Source of the DNA: Climacium dendroides
Lineage: Eukaryota > Streptophyta > Bryopsida > Hypnales > Climaciaceae
DNA length: 64,000 nt
Assembly: GCA_950106755.1 (NCBI GenBank)
Contig: OX467090.1
Span: forward strand, 9,362,001 to 9,426,000
Direction of reading: 5' to 3'
Made by a program: the position numbers and the translations under genes. The notes under the pieces were generated by a model. It searched no databases. It had not been told where the DNA came from and saw only the letters and a list, made by a program, of their open reading frames with translations. How positions within the stretch are numbered: the first letter of the stretch is position 1; the number at the start of each line of letters is the position of its first letter. Shown here one piece after another: positions 12,026 through 25,028 of this stretch.

Positions 12026-13075
12026 ATTAGTGCTAGTCGCAACCGTACAGTCACATCGGACTTCTGCAAGAAATACAAGCATATAGGGCTTGATTTGATC
12101 ATTGCAGACATTCTCGAGAATCTCCCTGTTCCAAGCATTTTGACCTCAATTCCAAATTGGAATTTGCGCAAAGAAAACTACGTTGAGATTATCTTTGAGA
12201 TGGTAGATATGTATTTGCATGATGACGATGCCCTCCTACTCATACACTGCGATGACCGCAATTTGCTAAAAGAAGTTGATGAGCTAGCTGACTAATATGA
12301 TATGAAGTTGGCCAAAGATTGGTGGGGGATCAATGAGCTACATCTTGCATCTGCACACAACCCATCATTGACGGTAAATAGACAATTTGCTAAATTCTTT
12401 TTGACCATTTGTAAGGATTTGGGAGGGTGGTTGAATTGCAAAGGTTATGTATGCTCAAATTGGGTTTATGATTTGTAAAGACAATTTTTCTTCTAATAAT
12501 TAACTTTGTAATGTTTCCAGTCTGTTCGATTTTGGATTCAATTGTTCATTCGGCAAGACATTCTTTCACGGTTCTCATTCCAAAAAAAACGTGAATCTTC
12601 TTATGATGGTGAACCTTTGGAGAAAAATGATACTCTCTTCAATCTCACGGACATTGAAAACCTTTCTATGAACAAGAAAGTTCCATGGAGAGGGCCACGT
12701 GAGAAGAATTTACCCTTCATGCGAGATCTCATCCTACAATTTTGCAAACCTGGAGATATTGTTCTTGATTGCAAAGCTGCAACAGGTACTTTTTCTTCTA
12801 TACTATAAAGTTTAACTCATCATTTTTTGAAAACCAAATTTTCATGATTTATTCATATATCTTTTGTTTTTATCAGGGTCATCCATCAAGGCTTGTTTGG
12901 AGACTGGACGGCACATCTTGGCCTTAGAAGATGATCCTCTCATTTTCAAGGCCATGATTGCTCCATTTGCCCCTACCCTAGCTTCTATTCCTACAACCAA
13001 GGCTAGAATCACTACCCCACCACCTGATCAACCACCTGCAAAGAAGCCAAAGAGGAATCAATTTACTTCTTGTGC
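12026..13075 (+). pseudogene. beta-class amino-methyltransferase-like domain of copy 1
   Basis: Three exons encode, in order, a motif-IV-like segment (DLIIADILENLP, about 12090-12128), a linker, a motif-X-like segment (PWRGPREKNLPF, about 12684-12719), and a motif-I-like segment split by an intron (GDIVLDCKAATG, then ACLETGRHILALEDDP). The order IV-X-I is that of beta-class N6/N4 DNA methyltransferases, where the usual signatures are DPPY/SPPY and LDPFxGSGT. Here PPY is replaced by LEN and FxGxG by AATG, so enzymatic activity is doubtful even before decay. A TAA interrupts the first exon near 12293. Confidence 0.65.
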
Positions 13076-13416
13076 GTAAGTTGTCATTCATATGTTTTGT
13101 CATCATTTTTTATGTTATATGCATTTCACAATACTTACATGATTTCTCCATTGTATTTACTAACCTTTTTTTGTCTTGTAGAAACACTACACTAGAGCAA
13201 GTGCAAGATGCAAATGATTGAAGTCCTCCTTTCAGTTTCAATCTCCCAATTTATGCAGAAAAGATTGCTCAAGCATGTATTGATGCCCCATCTCCAGTAG
13301 TGAATCGGCATAAACTTCACTATGATCCAAAGGTGAAAGAGTTCTTGGATATAGAGGCAAATGAAGGAGAGGAAGGTTTAACCTTTAGAGATTCTAGCTC
13401 TAGTGATGATCTTTGA

Positions 13417-14270
13417 GTGGTCTCAATTTTTTAGTCTATATTACTCTTGTGACTCTGAAGTGCCCTACTTATGGCATTTGCTTTATTATATGCATATTAT
13501 GCAGGCATTTAGTTTTGAGCTTTTCATTTTGAATGATGTATCCAAGTGCGCCACATGTTTTAAATTATTGTATTTTCTATTCTTGGTAAGTATTTAATTT
13601 CTCCTTCTTTGCATTATCTCAAGAAAATATTTGTATGTAAATGTTTCAATATTGTTTATAATCTTAACAATTGCAATATCATGCTATATATATATAATTT
13701 TTATGATGGTATTTCATTATTGTAGATTTTTCTTTTAAATTGCTTTTAGCTACTTAATCTTACCATTGCAAGTCTTAAAATGACAAAAATCCATGGTCGT
13801 AGATCTCCTTCCACTTTCATCAAAATTGTAAATCATCATTTTATTAGTTGTCCTAATTTTTTTACATTCCGTAGAATTACATGATCTTTTTAAATATAAA
13901 AATTAAAAACTAATGACAAATACATGGTAATAAGGGGGCTCTTGTAATTCATATTTTAAACTTTAATAAACCATTTTTGGCTCTAGCATCTAAACTCTCC
14001 CCTCTTATAGAAGGTTATAGATGTTTAAAAATTATATAATCCTCATGCTTAAATCACACACTTTCAGGTTTAAGCTTCCAGGATCCCACGACTTTAGGTC
14101 AAACTAGGATAAAAAAATTTCAGTCTAATTGTTTTGTAGCAAATTGATTACATGATTTTAGATACATTTATTTATAGTAGTAGGATTAAAAGTGGTCTTT
14201 TTCCTAAAATCCCTATTCTATGCTCACTTTTCCCTGCTCCCCGCTCCTTGCTCACATACCAGCATTCCTC
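13417..14270. other. 3' flank and probable right terminus of element copy 1
   Basis: After the last exon of copy 1 the DNA is non-coding. At 13791-13805 there is CCATGGTCGTAGATC, close to the inner terminal-repeat motif CCACGGTCATAGGTC of the complete element. At 14219-14270 a GCTCAC, GCTCCCCGCTCC, TTGCTCAC and CAGCATTCCTCG series matches the right end of that element (GCTCAC, GCTCCCCGCTCC, CTCGCTTGCTAGCATCG). I read this as the end of the older copy. The matching left end and target duplication would lie outside the window. Confidence 0.6.
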
Positions 14271-14336
14271 GTTCCGGAATGACCTTCTGTGAGCAAGAGA
14301 GTTAGGGGGAGGTTGTGCGAGGCTTCTTGTGTGTAC

Positions 14337-16374
14337 ATGATGACTTCTAGGGTGATGTGGCGCATGCTGAGGGAGGAGCCGGAGGAGTTAGCTCCAGCGC
14401 TACAACCGCGGATGAAGGCGATTCTGGTGCTATAGGTGGTGCCGGCAATCCCAACTGACGAGGTCCGGATGGAGCGTCTTCGGAAGAACCTCACAAATAT
14501 GAGGTGCACGGGATTGATGGATGTCCCTTGGGGCATCCGGGAGGAGAGCCTGGTGGCGGACCTACTATGACCAAAGAGTGGTATCTTGGATACCACCCTC
14601 CGTACGAAGCCTGAGTAGTGGACGGTGGACGAGTAGAGAGCCATCTACAGGCTCCGGGTGGTGTCAGACAAAGTGATAGAAAAGAACCCGGAGTACATGG
14701 AAGGTGAGTTCCGAACGCCGGCGAATCTAGAGGAGGGTTTCTAGATTTCAGACCTAATAAACCAAGAATCTCGGGATGTGGTAGGGTTTCTTAATCCTAT
14801 CCTCCACCCGACCAAGCCGAAGTGGGTGGTGTCCAAAGTGGCCTCTACCATCCTGAGAAGCCTCTAGAGAAAGATGATGGTGGATTGGGCGTTCATCATC
14901 TTTGAGGTGGTGGAGGATCTCGTAGGGAGCCCCCTTCCGGCTTATGTCTCCCACTTGTACGCCTACCATTCTTTACTCAAGAAAAATGAGGAGGAGGCCT
15001 ACGCGGAGCTGGTTCAGCTCTAGCAGTATGGCAAAAAGGAACCCTTTCACCGGGATGGTCCGGATGACGAGGAAACGAAAGAAGACGAGTAGTCCACTCC
15101 TCTGAAGAGACAGACGCAACGAACTGCGACATCACCGATGACGCAGAAGGGGAGTCCTTCCGCTCCAGAGCGAACTGAAGAGGCATATAGAACAAGAAGA
15201 ACTCCGGAGCGAACCGACCAGGCGAGGGAACCAGAGAACGCGCTAGACCGGACAGAAGCCGGTCACCCTCAGACCAATCCACCAGAGGAAGAGGAGGAAA
15301 AAAGGACTGAGATCCGACTAGGGGGGGTCGCCCTACGAGGACATTACAAAGATGGCCCAGCACATCGTATGGTGGGCTGACGACATTATGAAGGTTCTCT
15401 ACAATTATGAGGGGACCTTCAAACGGGTGTGCCAGAAGATGGCACTCACCAACCGGAACTCCATCTTCCAGAGGACGGATGCTTTAGTGACGGCGAAAAA
15501 GCAGAACGATCTGCTGATCCAAGACCAGAAGAAGATGGTGACGGAGCTAGGTGTTCTCCGGGTGGAGAACTGGAATATATTGGAATGGGCCGAGGGATTA
15601 GAGTTCACTTGCGCCCGGCTAGAGAACAAGCTGCAGATGGCCCAAGAGAAGGCCAAATTCATGGAGGAAGAACACCACCGGCAAACCGAGGCATTGGGCC
15701 GGGGTGTTACCCAGCTCCGGCAATCCTTGGAGATTCTATCGGATTGCATCAACAAGGCTCGGTTATTTGAAGCCAACTTCGATGTATCCGCAAGCTCAAG
15801 CCGGGTGTCAATTGTTAAGTGTTTGCTAGAGCAGGCGAGGAGGATGAACGTTTCGCGAGTAGAGATGCAAGACTTGATGGCGCGTTTGGCACCCGCAAAA
15901 CAAAATCCAATAGACCCTTCTCCTTTCTCTTCCACCCAGACATTGTAGGTTCCAGAGGAGTTTCCAAAAACAATTGTTGCAAGGGTTTTACCGGTGGTAC
16001 CTCATGTTGCAGAATTATCACCTCCACTCGAGGGATCAAGAGTGGATTGGGGTACCATTGTATCCAAGGGGAATGAGGATCTCCTCCATGAGAACCCAAT
16101 CATAGACCTTACAGAGACTCCTCCGAAGAGTAGGATAATTTAACCCATTCACTCCTTTCCCCGTGTGAAGGTTATCTGGAGAAATTCCCGGGGAAGTCCG
16201 GGAGCTCCAGTAGCTGAATCCCAGGGTGCAGACAGGGGTGCCGATGCCTCTGGAGGTTCAAGTTTGGTAGGGGCCATGCCGGCAGCAGGAGTCCCTAGTA
16301 TTTCTCCTCCGAGGAGCAGCCGGAAGAGGATATACCAGAGCTTATTGAAGGAGGTGATTCCTCCTAAGGAATAG
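14337..16374 (+). pseudogene. Decayed coiled-coil transposon ORF, family not recognised
   Basis: A single GC-richer reading frame of about 680 codons runs from the ATG at 14337 to the TAG at 16372-16374. It has one frame change at a run of seven G near 15321. Stops within it are seven TAG and one TGA up to 15090, then TAG at 15946 and TAA near 16141. Segments include TGLMDVPWGIREESLV, an acidic and Arg/Glu/Pro-rich middle, and a long heptad-rich part at about 15430-15900 (VLRVENWNILEWAEGLEF, RLENKLQMAQEKAKFMEEE). The layout recalls the gag-like or putative-gypsy-type proteins of plant retroelements, but I cannot name the family. Its base composition differs sharply from the flanks. Confidence 0.55.
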
Positions 16375-19300
16375 GGTACAGAAAAGTAGAAAGTAATTTT
16401 GTATATACTTGTAACGATGCTGGAGTCCGGTCACCGATCCGAGAAAGTAGGATCTAAGCGGATTACCAGATATCTAGCAGACCAGTAGGGAGTTTTTTGT
16501 GTGATTTTGAGATAATGATAGGTTTAAGTATAAGTTAGATTTTGATGGACCATTGAGGTCACTTACACCATGATTTTCAGTTGTACCTTTAAGCTTAATT
16601 TAAAGTGTTTGGAGACATTCCATTATCTTTTATACTTGGTGCATTATGTCATGTGTGGAGGTCCATTCATGTATTTCCAGATGCTGAGAACTTACCTTGG
16701 TTAGCAACTGTCGAGTTATGTATGGTTTCTTATTGCACTAGATTGATGGGGAGATCGGCCGGATTGTTCCGGAGGGAGTATTAGTGTGCTACCTGATTGG
16801 ATGCCGGTATAGCCTAAGGGGAGGATACTATCTCGTGTACGAGGGTGTCTAAGAGTCTGAGAACAGTTTCCGTATACGGGAGTTTGTAAGAAGTAATCTG
16901 AGTTCCAGAATATCGGGATTCCCCCATAGACGAAGTCAAAGCTCCGATGTAATGTCCAAGAGAGTACAAGGATGTCCATCAGGTTGACGGGAGACTCAGT
17001 GTTGGATTAGTGCTAGAATGTTGTTGTAGTCCTTGACTGTCCCTACATGACCTGGTCCGATAAGCCTTCCGGATTTGTAAGGTGATGGAACAGTAAGATA
17101 TTTTCGGTCTCTGAAGTTAGGTTAGCACTAGTATTAGAGGTCAAGTGAGAAAGAGAGAGTCAATGTTTCTGGGGACAGTAAATATCCGAACGGTGGATCT
17201 GGCCACTTGTCATTTAAACCCATGGATCCCGGAAAGGGGCAACTGAACGGTTTTCGGAATTTTCTGGAGCCTATCCGATACTAGTAGCCGGACCGGACCT
17301 CTGGTCCGGATTGAAAAGAAGGAGAGAAAGGAAAAGCTCAGACCTAGTTTGCCTAGATCTGTGAGCCTTGAATCCTCGTGGGAACAATTCCGGAGCAATT
17401 TACTCTAAGTTGGTCTTTAGCAGAAATTAAGTGCTAACTAGAGGAATACTCATCCGACTAATCACTACACATTGAAGATTTTGAATTTCTTGAGTTAACT
17501 TCTTACTCTACTAGGTCTAGATTCATAGTCATAGCTCTTGATCAAGCATTGAAAGGTTTTATATCTTAATTAAAGACATTTTCTTTGAACCATGCACCAT
17601 TATTAGTTAAATAGAAATATTCTAGAACTTAAGGGCTTTCAAATTGTGGTATAATAGGGCATGTTTTACAATTGAAAGTAAAAAGTTTCAATACATGCTA
17701 GTATTTATAAAGATAAAATTAAAAAAATTCAAAGAAGATAAATTCAAGAAAGGGTTTAGGGCTTTAGGCGCTAAGGGGTTAATGTCTATATGTGGAGAAA
17801 ACTTTGTCATTGTCTTCAACTAGGGAGTGACAAAGTAGCTTTCTGTTGTAGCTAGGTTAGGATTTATATGAATGTCATTTTAAAGGTTATGGATTTTGCA
17901 AACATGATCTATCTTCTTGATTGTACTACAAATTCTTTAGTGAAAGGCTTCCAATCTATATTAGTGTTTAATGCATTCCTAAATATTAAGTGATTTGAAA
18001 GAATCCGATTGTTGGATTGTATGAATAACCGCAAGTGTACTTGAGAGGAGCATGCTTGGCTCAATAAATTCATTCCGTAATTTCATTAGTTGGTGTGAGG
18101 ACTTTGAAGCACATGGACTAGATACTAGAGGAATTTGGAGTAATGTCTCCTCAACACTTTACCTTTATTTGTTGGTTTGAAAATTGAAATATGGCTTGTC
18201 AATTTAGTGTTTATGTCTTAGATTCTATATATTGATTTTTGTAATTCTAGAACACAAATCATGTTCAAATCAATTCTAATAAGGAGGTAATGGAACCTCT
18301 AGATACGTTTCCAACTTAAAGTTTCGATGGTGTCAAGTAGAAAAAAGAACGCTTTAGGAATACATAGAGTATTTGGTTGCGATTGAGAATAGTTTGCTAG
18401 GAAAATGAGTCAAATTTTTTAGTCTTTGAATCTTCAAACTACTTCCCATTGGCTTATTCTATATTTATTCTATATGGATTCAAAGGTCAAGATAGGTGAT
18501 AAGAAACCACAAGTTTTAGACAGATAAAACGGGACGACTAGATTATGAGCTAAATCATTCAAAAAATTGGCTCTTAAACTTCAAATTTACGGTGACTAGT
18601 AATTGTGCCTCACTAATAGGAATGACAAAAAAGACCATGTAGGTGATTAATCCCACTTTGTTGCCACAAACATAAAATAGGACTATTATTGAATATTCAC
18701 ATAACTTGCAATAATGTTTATAATGCAAAAATGAAAATAACAAACCTTCAAAACTAGCTAGGAATAACAATAAAAAAACAATGAGCCTCCAAAACTAAAT
18801 ACGAATAACAAGCTACAAGCCACAACATACAAGTCTTCAATCTTCTTATCTTCAAGTCTTGAGGTTTTAAATCTTCAAAAGAAACACAAATCTAAACCCA
18901 CTCTAACTACATTCTTCTCAAAATAAGAAGGCAATAGACCTTTTTTGCTTCAATACTTATAAATTTTGTAATTTTTATCAATTAAGAAATTGATAACTTT
19001 TGAAAAAATTGACAAATTTTTCTACCTTTACTAAAATTTTCACTTGCAATTGATTTTTCAAGCAAAATCTATAGCCTTACAAAGTTTTAGATTTTAAACA
19101 ACAAGGGCAGTAGACCTTGTGCCACTCAAAAACCCATAGCTTTTTCTAGGAAGCTCCAATTGCCTTAAATGATGACTCTTTGAAAAAATAAAAAAGGCCT
19201 CTCTAATGCTTCAAAATTTCAAAGAGATAAGCAAAAAATACAAAGTTTGGTGGCCACTTAAACCTTTACTACTCTTAATAGACTATCCTCCACTCACATA

Positions 19301-20039
19301 CTTATAACTTTTTGTTCCCAATAATAAATCATACAAAAAAAGTCTTTTTGAAACATCATGGACCTCCAAACACCCATGGGTCCAAGGAAAACACCAAAAG
19401 GCAAGTGCCTATTTATTTTTTAAGACCAAGGAACCTTTAAGGTCAAAACTAGAAGATAAACAACTTCTATTTCCCTAACTTTCAATCCTTAACATACAAA
19501 TAGAGTACAAAAAGCTTAAATTAGTTACAAAACTTCAACAAAAATCAATTGGAAGTAAAAAATTGAAGTTGAAGATGTGCTTGATAGTATTTGCGATGTA
19601 ATTTGCAAGTTTGGCCTTTATTAAAGGATTCATTGGCCCTTTCAACTAATGTTGGTAGCCAATGCTTCCTTTGATTTGCTTAACCATACAATAGTAATGG
19701 TCGTCGTTCGGGCTCTTCTAACTCCCTTCAAGTATCACTTATTGAGTATCTGATTTAGTTCATTTAACTTGAAGTAGAATCATCAACATACAAGTGTTTT
19801 TGGGAAAATTATCATGCTAACACTGCTCTGCACAAGGTTTCTTTGGCGAATGAAAAGGTCCAGTCTCATTTTACAAATGGATTGATAATGGTGTAGAAAT
19901 CGTCGGTTGAGATGGTTGAATTGGAAACTCTGATAAAGAAAGCTCTAGTTCAGCCTCTAGTTGAGACTTCAAATTTTGCAACTCTATAAAAATCCTTTAG
20001 TTCGACATTTTAGAATTGAACTTCAAACCCACACATCAA
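16375..20039. other. Non-coding; first 1 kb probably belongs to the decayed element
   Basis: 16375-17400 keeps the higher GC and CCGG-rich style of the ORF before it and is probably its 3' region, but I could not find paired LTRs. From 17400 to 20039 the DNA is AT-rich with no coding or repeat signal I can support. Confidence 0.35.
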
Positions 20040-20342
20040 GGTTGCACGGACATCCAATGTTCCGGATGTCCCGTGGATGCAAGTATTAGCCCTAAGACGT
20101 CCTTGGGCTTTCGCAATTTGACATTTTTGCGGTTGGGCAACAGACAGTGGACTTTGGATAGGTGAATAGCGGACGGGTGGTCAAAAATTTATAAACGGGC
20201 AGATGGACAGTCGACTTAATAGACAAGCCGACCGCCTTGACAAATACGCAGATGGACGGACGGTAATTAGACGGACACACGGATAGCCCCTTCCAAGCTG
20301 CAGTAAACTTATTTTGTCATTTGCAACTTCATGTCTTGGATT

Positions 20343-20412
20343 TTGGGGCATGTAATATACCATTGGAAAGATCTTGAAAACATCTTTTCAATGGTATATT
20401 ATATGCCCCCAA
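20343..20412. repeat. 70-bp hairpin
   Basis: TTGGGGCATGTAATATACCA on the left pairs with ATGGTATATTATATGCCCCC on the right around a short centre. A sister hairpin is at 20636-20707 and a partial one at 23755-23812. Confidence 0.75.
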
Positions 20413-20635
20413 ATACCAAAAACTCAAGTCACAAATGACAAAAGAAGTTTGGTGCTACCAATGCAAATGGATGGACAAGCAGGTAGATGGGTTGACCGCC
20501 TTGGCGGACGGGTGGACGACAACTGGGCAGATGTGCGGATAGTAGTTGGGTGGATGCGTGGACAGCAACTGGATGGACTACCCCTTCCAAGCTGCAATAA
20601 ATTTCTTTTGGCATTTACATCTTCATTTTTTGAAT

Positions 20636-20707
20636 TTTGGGGCGTGTAATATACCGTTGGAAAGGTCTTGAGAATACCTTTTCAATGGTATATTATACAC
20701 CCCAAAA
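20636..20707. repeat. 72-bp hairpin, sister of 20343-20412
   Basis: TTTTGGGGCGTGTAATATACC pairs with the reverse complement of GGTATATTATACACCCCAAA. Flanking text (CTTCCAAGCTGCAATAAA, CAAAAACTCAAGTC) is shared with the first hairpin. Confidence 0.75.
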
Positions 20708-23700
20708 CACCAAAAACTCAAGTCCGCTTGTCCGTTTGCCTACCTATCCATCCATTCGATAGCACCAAAATTTAAACTTCAAATTTCTTTAAATGTGAAT
20801 ATTAAACTGTAGTACATAGTTAGCCCCTTCCAAGCCACAATGAGTTATTTATTTATATTTTAAATATGACTTGGAAGGTGCACTCCCCTTTTTTTTGATG
20901 TTAGTGTGTGAACAAAACTTTGAATCCCTTATATACTTTTTGAATTTTAAATAAAATCAAATGAAAAAAATATGAATAGATTTTTTTATTTTAATAGTTT
21001 ATGTTTTGAATTATTAATATTTTTATTTGTTAATAATAATTAGTTACAAATTTTTGAAGTAAAAAGATACACTATAGGATTGAAAAGTAACTTTCACACC
21101 TCTATATTACCCTACGCTCGGGTCAGATTTGTTAAAAAATAAATCAAAATATAAATAAATAGGGTATGAAATGAAATTTTCAGAAATTATAACATGGTGT
21201 ATATGAACATTGTAGAAAATATTAATGAAAATAATATGAAATCTGAAAAAATAAATTGTAGAAAATACTACAGTTAAAGTTGAATAAAGCCTCCTCAAAG
21301 TGTGGAAGCCACTTATGGTCCCACAAAATTTAGGAAAAGTTGAACTAGTAGCAGTGTAGTATAGTTAAGCTATAGTGCCTTGCACTATAGTCCATGAATA
21401 ATTCAAAATAAAGTCAAATGAAAATTTATAAATTCTAAAAGTAGATAACAAAGTGGATATTTGGCCAAAAAAACCCAATTTGTATGGGGTCTTACGAGCT
21501 TGACCCCAATGTATGGTATATAAGAAAAAATTGTCTAAAAATTGAACAAAAAAATCCTAGAAATAACTCTCTATTGAAAGCTCATTTTGAGTTGAGTATT
21601 GATGCAATGGTCATTTAAATGTGTTCTCTAAAAATATTTGAATTAAAAATACATGCTATTTTAGTGTTTTTTAACCCCTTCTAGAAATCATTCCATATTT
21701 TGTTTGAGTTTGAAATTTGGGGAGTAGAATCCTATAGTCATTAGTAAACAATGCTCAAAAGTTGAAGCCAAAATTATAGTTTATTAGAAACCACTTGTTC
21801 ACATGTGGTTTGTTGTAGAAGAACTAAGTGTACCCCTAGGAACTCCAGGAAATGTGATTAGATATTATTTTATCAATTATTATGTGACACTTCTATAAAT
21901 GTTGAACATGTAATTATAACCTAGAGTGTTTTTAAGTTTGTTAAAAAATGCATTGATAGTTTGAATTACTAAGGTATGCTTAATATAAATAATTGTATTG
22001 TTTTGTTATTCTATCATAGGAATATATAGGATGCTATTCAAAACAATGTTTTTTTTTCTCATATCTTTATACAAAATCATTTGTACATGCATTAATTCTT
22101 GGTATACATTTTAATTCTGTTTATGCAAAAAATTTGTTCTTTGTACTTGATATTAAGTATTGAAAATAGTTACCCAATTTTTTTGTAAAGTTTAGAAAGT
22201 TTAACTCCTAAATGCCCAAGGCATATTTTGAGCTTCTTAGAATATCCTCTAAATTGAACAAAATGCCAACATTTTGTTAAATTGTATCATTTTTTTGGAA
22301 TTGTAATCGAACAAATTTAAACTAGATATGTTTGAGATCTTATAGGAAAAGAAAACACAACAATATCATTTATATAGTGAAAGATTATAATGTTTGACCA
22401 TGAGGGTGTTAAAACTACAAAAGTGATGTAAAGTCCTTCAATACTCTTTTCACAACTCAAATCTTAAAAATTAATAATAAAAAATATGAGGTTAAAGGGC
22501 CTAACATGTATGACCCTAATCAATTTATCACTTTTAAAAATCTACTATAATTTTTTGAAATGAATTTTGAATGTGATTTATCTTCAAGATCTAGTTTATT
22601 TGAGGCTCATTACAAGAGCTTTCAATAGTATGAGAAGTCAAGATTGCAATGGGTACCCTTGTACAAAATCTTGAATAGAAAAATCACTACCATTTAATTT
22701 CAATATTGGTTTTTGATGCTAAAAATATACTTCAAGAAGAACTTTTTAAAAATATACACTGCTAAAAATAAAAACTTGCATGATTAAGTTTCATTTAACT
22801 TCAAAATTTTGGAATTGGTGCCTCAAGTATTTAGGGGTTAAAAAACCATTTTTTGAGGTAATACCCTTCACTTAATCAATAATAAAGCTAACATATTTGC
22901 CTTCATTTAAAGAAACTTGTATTGTATGGTAACATTGCATAAAATTTTATTTAGATATCACATATACATGTGATGACAATAATACACATTAAAACTTGTG
23001 CAATCTTAGGTAGTAATTAAATTAAATAAAAATAAAAATAACAACATTTTGAATAGCATCCTATATATTCCTATGATAGAATAACAAAACAATATAATTG
23101 TTTATATTAAGCATATCTTAATAATTCAAACTATCAATGCATTTTTTAACAAACTTAAAAAACACTCTAGGTTATAATTTCATGTTCAACATTTGTAGAA
23201 GTGTCACATAATAATTAATAAAAAAAACTAATCACTGTCAAAACATAAATGAATAACTCATTGTGGCCTAAATATGTACTATAGTTTAATATTCACATTT
23301 AAAGGAATTTGAAGTTTAAACATATTCCTCACATTCTATCAATTTTTTAGTAACTTAATATCAAATGTAGGGTTTAGGCTTTAGGATTTCAATGTGTCCA
23401 AATTTAATTTGTATTTTCATTTTCATACATGAATGCTACATTCTATGTTTGCAACATTGAAAAAAAGTCTTTGAAAGAGCATTTATACTTTTCAGAATGC
23501 AATGTTTTAATTAATGGGGAGTTATCAAACGAATAGCTAGGTGGATAGCTTGAATGTTAAATGGGTGACCATTATAAGCTAATGGGTTGCAAATGCCAAA
23601 AGAAGTTCACTGCAACTTGGAAGGGACCGTTTGCCCAAATGCCATCCATCCGTCCTTACATCTGCCAAGGCAGTTGGCTCGTCCACCTGCTTGTCTGCCC

Positions 23701-24304
23701 ATTTGATAGTACCAAAATTTGTTTGTCATTTGTGACTTGAGTTTTTGGTGTTTCGGGGCGTGTAATATACCATTGGAAAGGTATTCTCAAGACCTTTCCA
23801 AAAATATATTAGGGGTAGCCACACCTTTTTCACTTGGCACTTGAAGAATGGAGAATGAGAAGTTGGTGAGGTTTTGAAGGAGCCAATGGGAGGTCACAGA
23901 GGGTGAAGGTGTGACACCCCTAAAAGATGTGTTTAGGGTAGAGAATGAATAAATGGAGAATCCATTTACCTAGAAATAAAGGGAGGAAGTAATTGCCTTG
24001 GATCTCGGAGCCAATGTACGGGGAGTACCAACATTTAGTTACGAGCTAGCCGGTTGATTTTGAGAATTTCCGAATGAGGTAGAAAAGTTTAGGAAGTGGT
24101 TCGGAATGAAAAAAGGAGATTTTTGGAAATGGACTGGTCAAGAAAAAAAATTCGGCTATTTTGCCGTCCGCCCTAGGAATATGTAGGAAAATTACCAATT
24201 TATATGCCTTTTTTACGGCAAGTAACCGACCGGGTACATGCTTTTTCAGAATTTTTTTTACATGTACATAGAATTTTTTTATATATTCAATGTATTCTTG
24301 GGAC

Positions 24305-24522
24305 CACTATAAGAAACCAAAATTTATTGATGTCAAAAGGAACGGATTTTAGGTGATATTGAAAAAAAAAAAACCATGTTTTTATGTCAACAATGATGTC
24401 CAATATAACATCAATGGACATCGTTGTTGACATAAAAACATGGGTTTGTTTTTTTCAATATCACCTAAAATCCGTTCCTTTTGATGTCAATCTGTCACGT
24501 AAAACAAGGTTTTCTTATAGTG
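24305..24522. mobile_element. CACTA-type MITE (218 bp)
   Basis: The termini are CACTATAAGAAACC and the inverse of GGTTTTCTTATAGTG. The 3-bp target duplication GAC is at 24302-24304 and 24523-24525. Nearly the whole element is a foldback: ATTTTAGGTGATATTGAAAA on the left is mirrored on the right. It has no ORF. Confidence 0.9.
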
Positions 24523-25028
24523 GACTTGGGACTTACATAGTGCATAGTAAAGCAAGTAGGTAAGTGAGTTAATGATACTGACTGATTTGTAAATTTTGCA
24601 AAAGTGAAAACTGAAAAATACTCGTTGTGCTTACATGTAAGGCTGTAACCTGCTTAGTGTACTGCGATTGTCAATCAATCACACACAACTGATACAAGGC
24701 CAGTGCTTCTGAATTGGGGTCTACTCAAGGGTTTAGGATTTAGCCATTTAGGTTGTTTTGAAACTTGGCGCGCTTATTCACTGCTCATTGCCTCTGTGCC
24801 TCACTCACTCGCTGCTCATGCAATCAACATTTAGGAAAAACTGAATTGTGTCAAACTCTGTGACTACCATTTGTCTCCTACAGCAGCCTCTTGCTCGCTC
24901 TTCGCGCACTCGCAAACTCGATCGGGATTGTGTGTCATGTAGGTTTGCATGAAATTCACCCTCACTAGCTGCCTAACTCACTCACCTCGTTGACTTCACA
25001 GGCTTCAATGTCATGATCGGTTTAGGGT

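Larger units (their letters stand above)
510..13416 (+). pseudogene. ParB-like / DNA methyltransferase-like gene, copy 1 (decayed)
   Basis: This is a split gene homologous exon by exon to the minus-strand gene at 34064-42405. Exons by splice signals and homology: about 510-906 (basic KKKRRR stretch, then a long acidic tail), 1597-1674, 8937-9086, 9239-9830, 9936-10130, 10214-10411, 10509-10724, 10811-11048, 11227-11932, 12026-12373, 12521-12785, 12877-13075 and 13182-13416. The ParB-like part is in 9239-9830 and the methyltransferase-like part in 12026-13075. Damage seen: a frameshift near 9378, a Trp-to-TGA change at 9706 beside the GNHR motif, TGA and TAA stops in 10214-10411, TAG in 10509-10724, a frameshift near 11005, Trp-to-TAG near 11381, TAA near 12293 and TGA near 13218. 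The 7.3-kb intron after 1674 holds a minisatellite and a whole retrotransposon. The gene is dead. Homology to copy 2 is clear, but exon edges are approximate and counterparts of copy 2 exons 3 and 4 were not found. Confidence 0.8.
20040..23820. repeat. Large imperfect inverted-repeat structure
   Basis: Two blocks are mirrored. The block 21856-22052 matches the reverse complement of 23040-23235. The block 20767-20866 matches the reverse complement of about 23240-23335. Outer parts on both sides share GACGGAC-rich runs, the CTTCCAAGCTGCA motif and a GGGGCGTGTAATATACC hairpin (20343-20412, 20636-20707, 23755-23812). Near 20040 there is a small palindrome of CACGGACATCC with GGATGTCCCGTGG. The left arm carries about 1 kb (20867-21855) absent from the right. 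It has no coding capacity. It looks like a foldback element or two opposed copies of one repeat. Confidence 0.6.
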
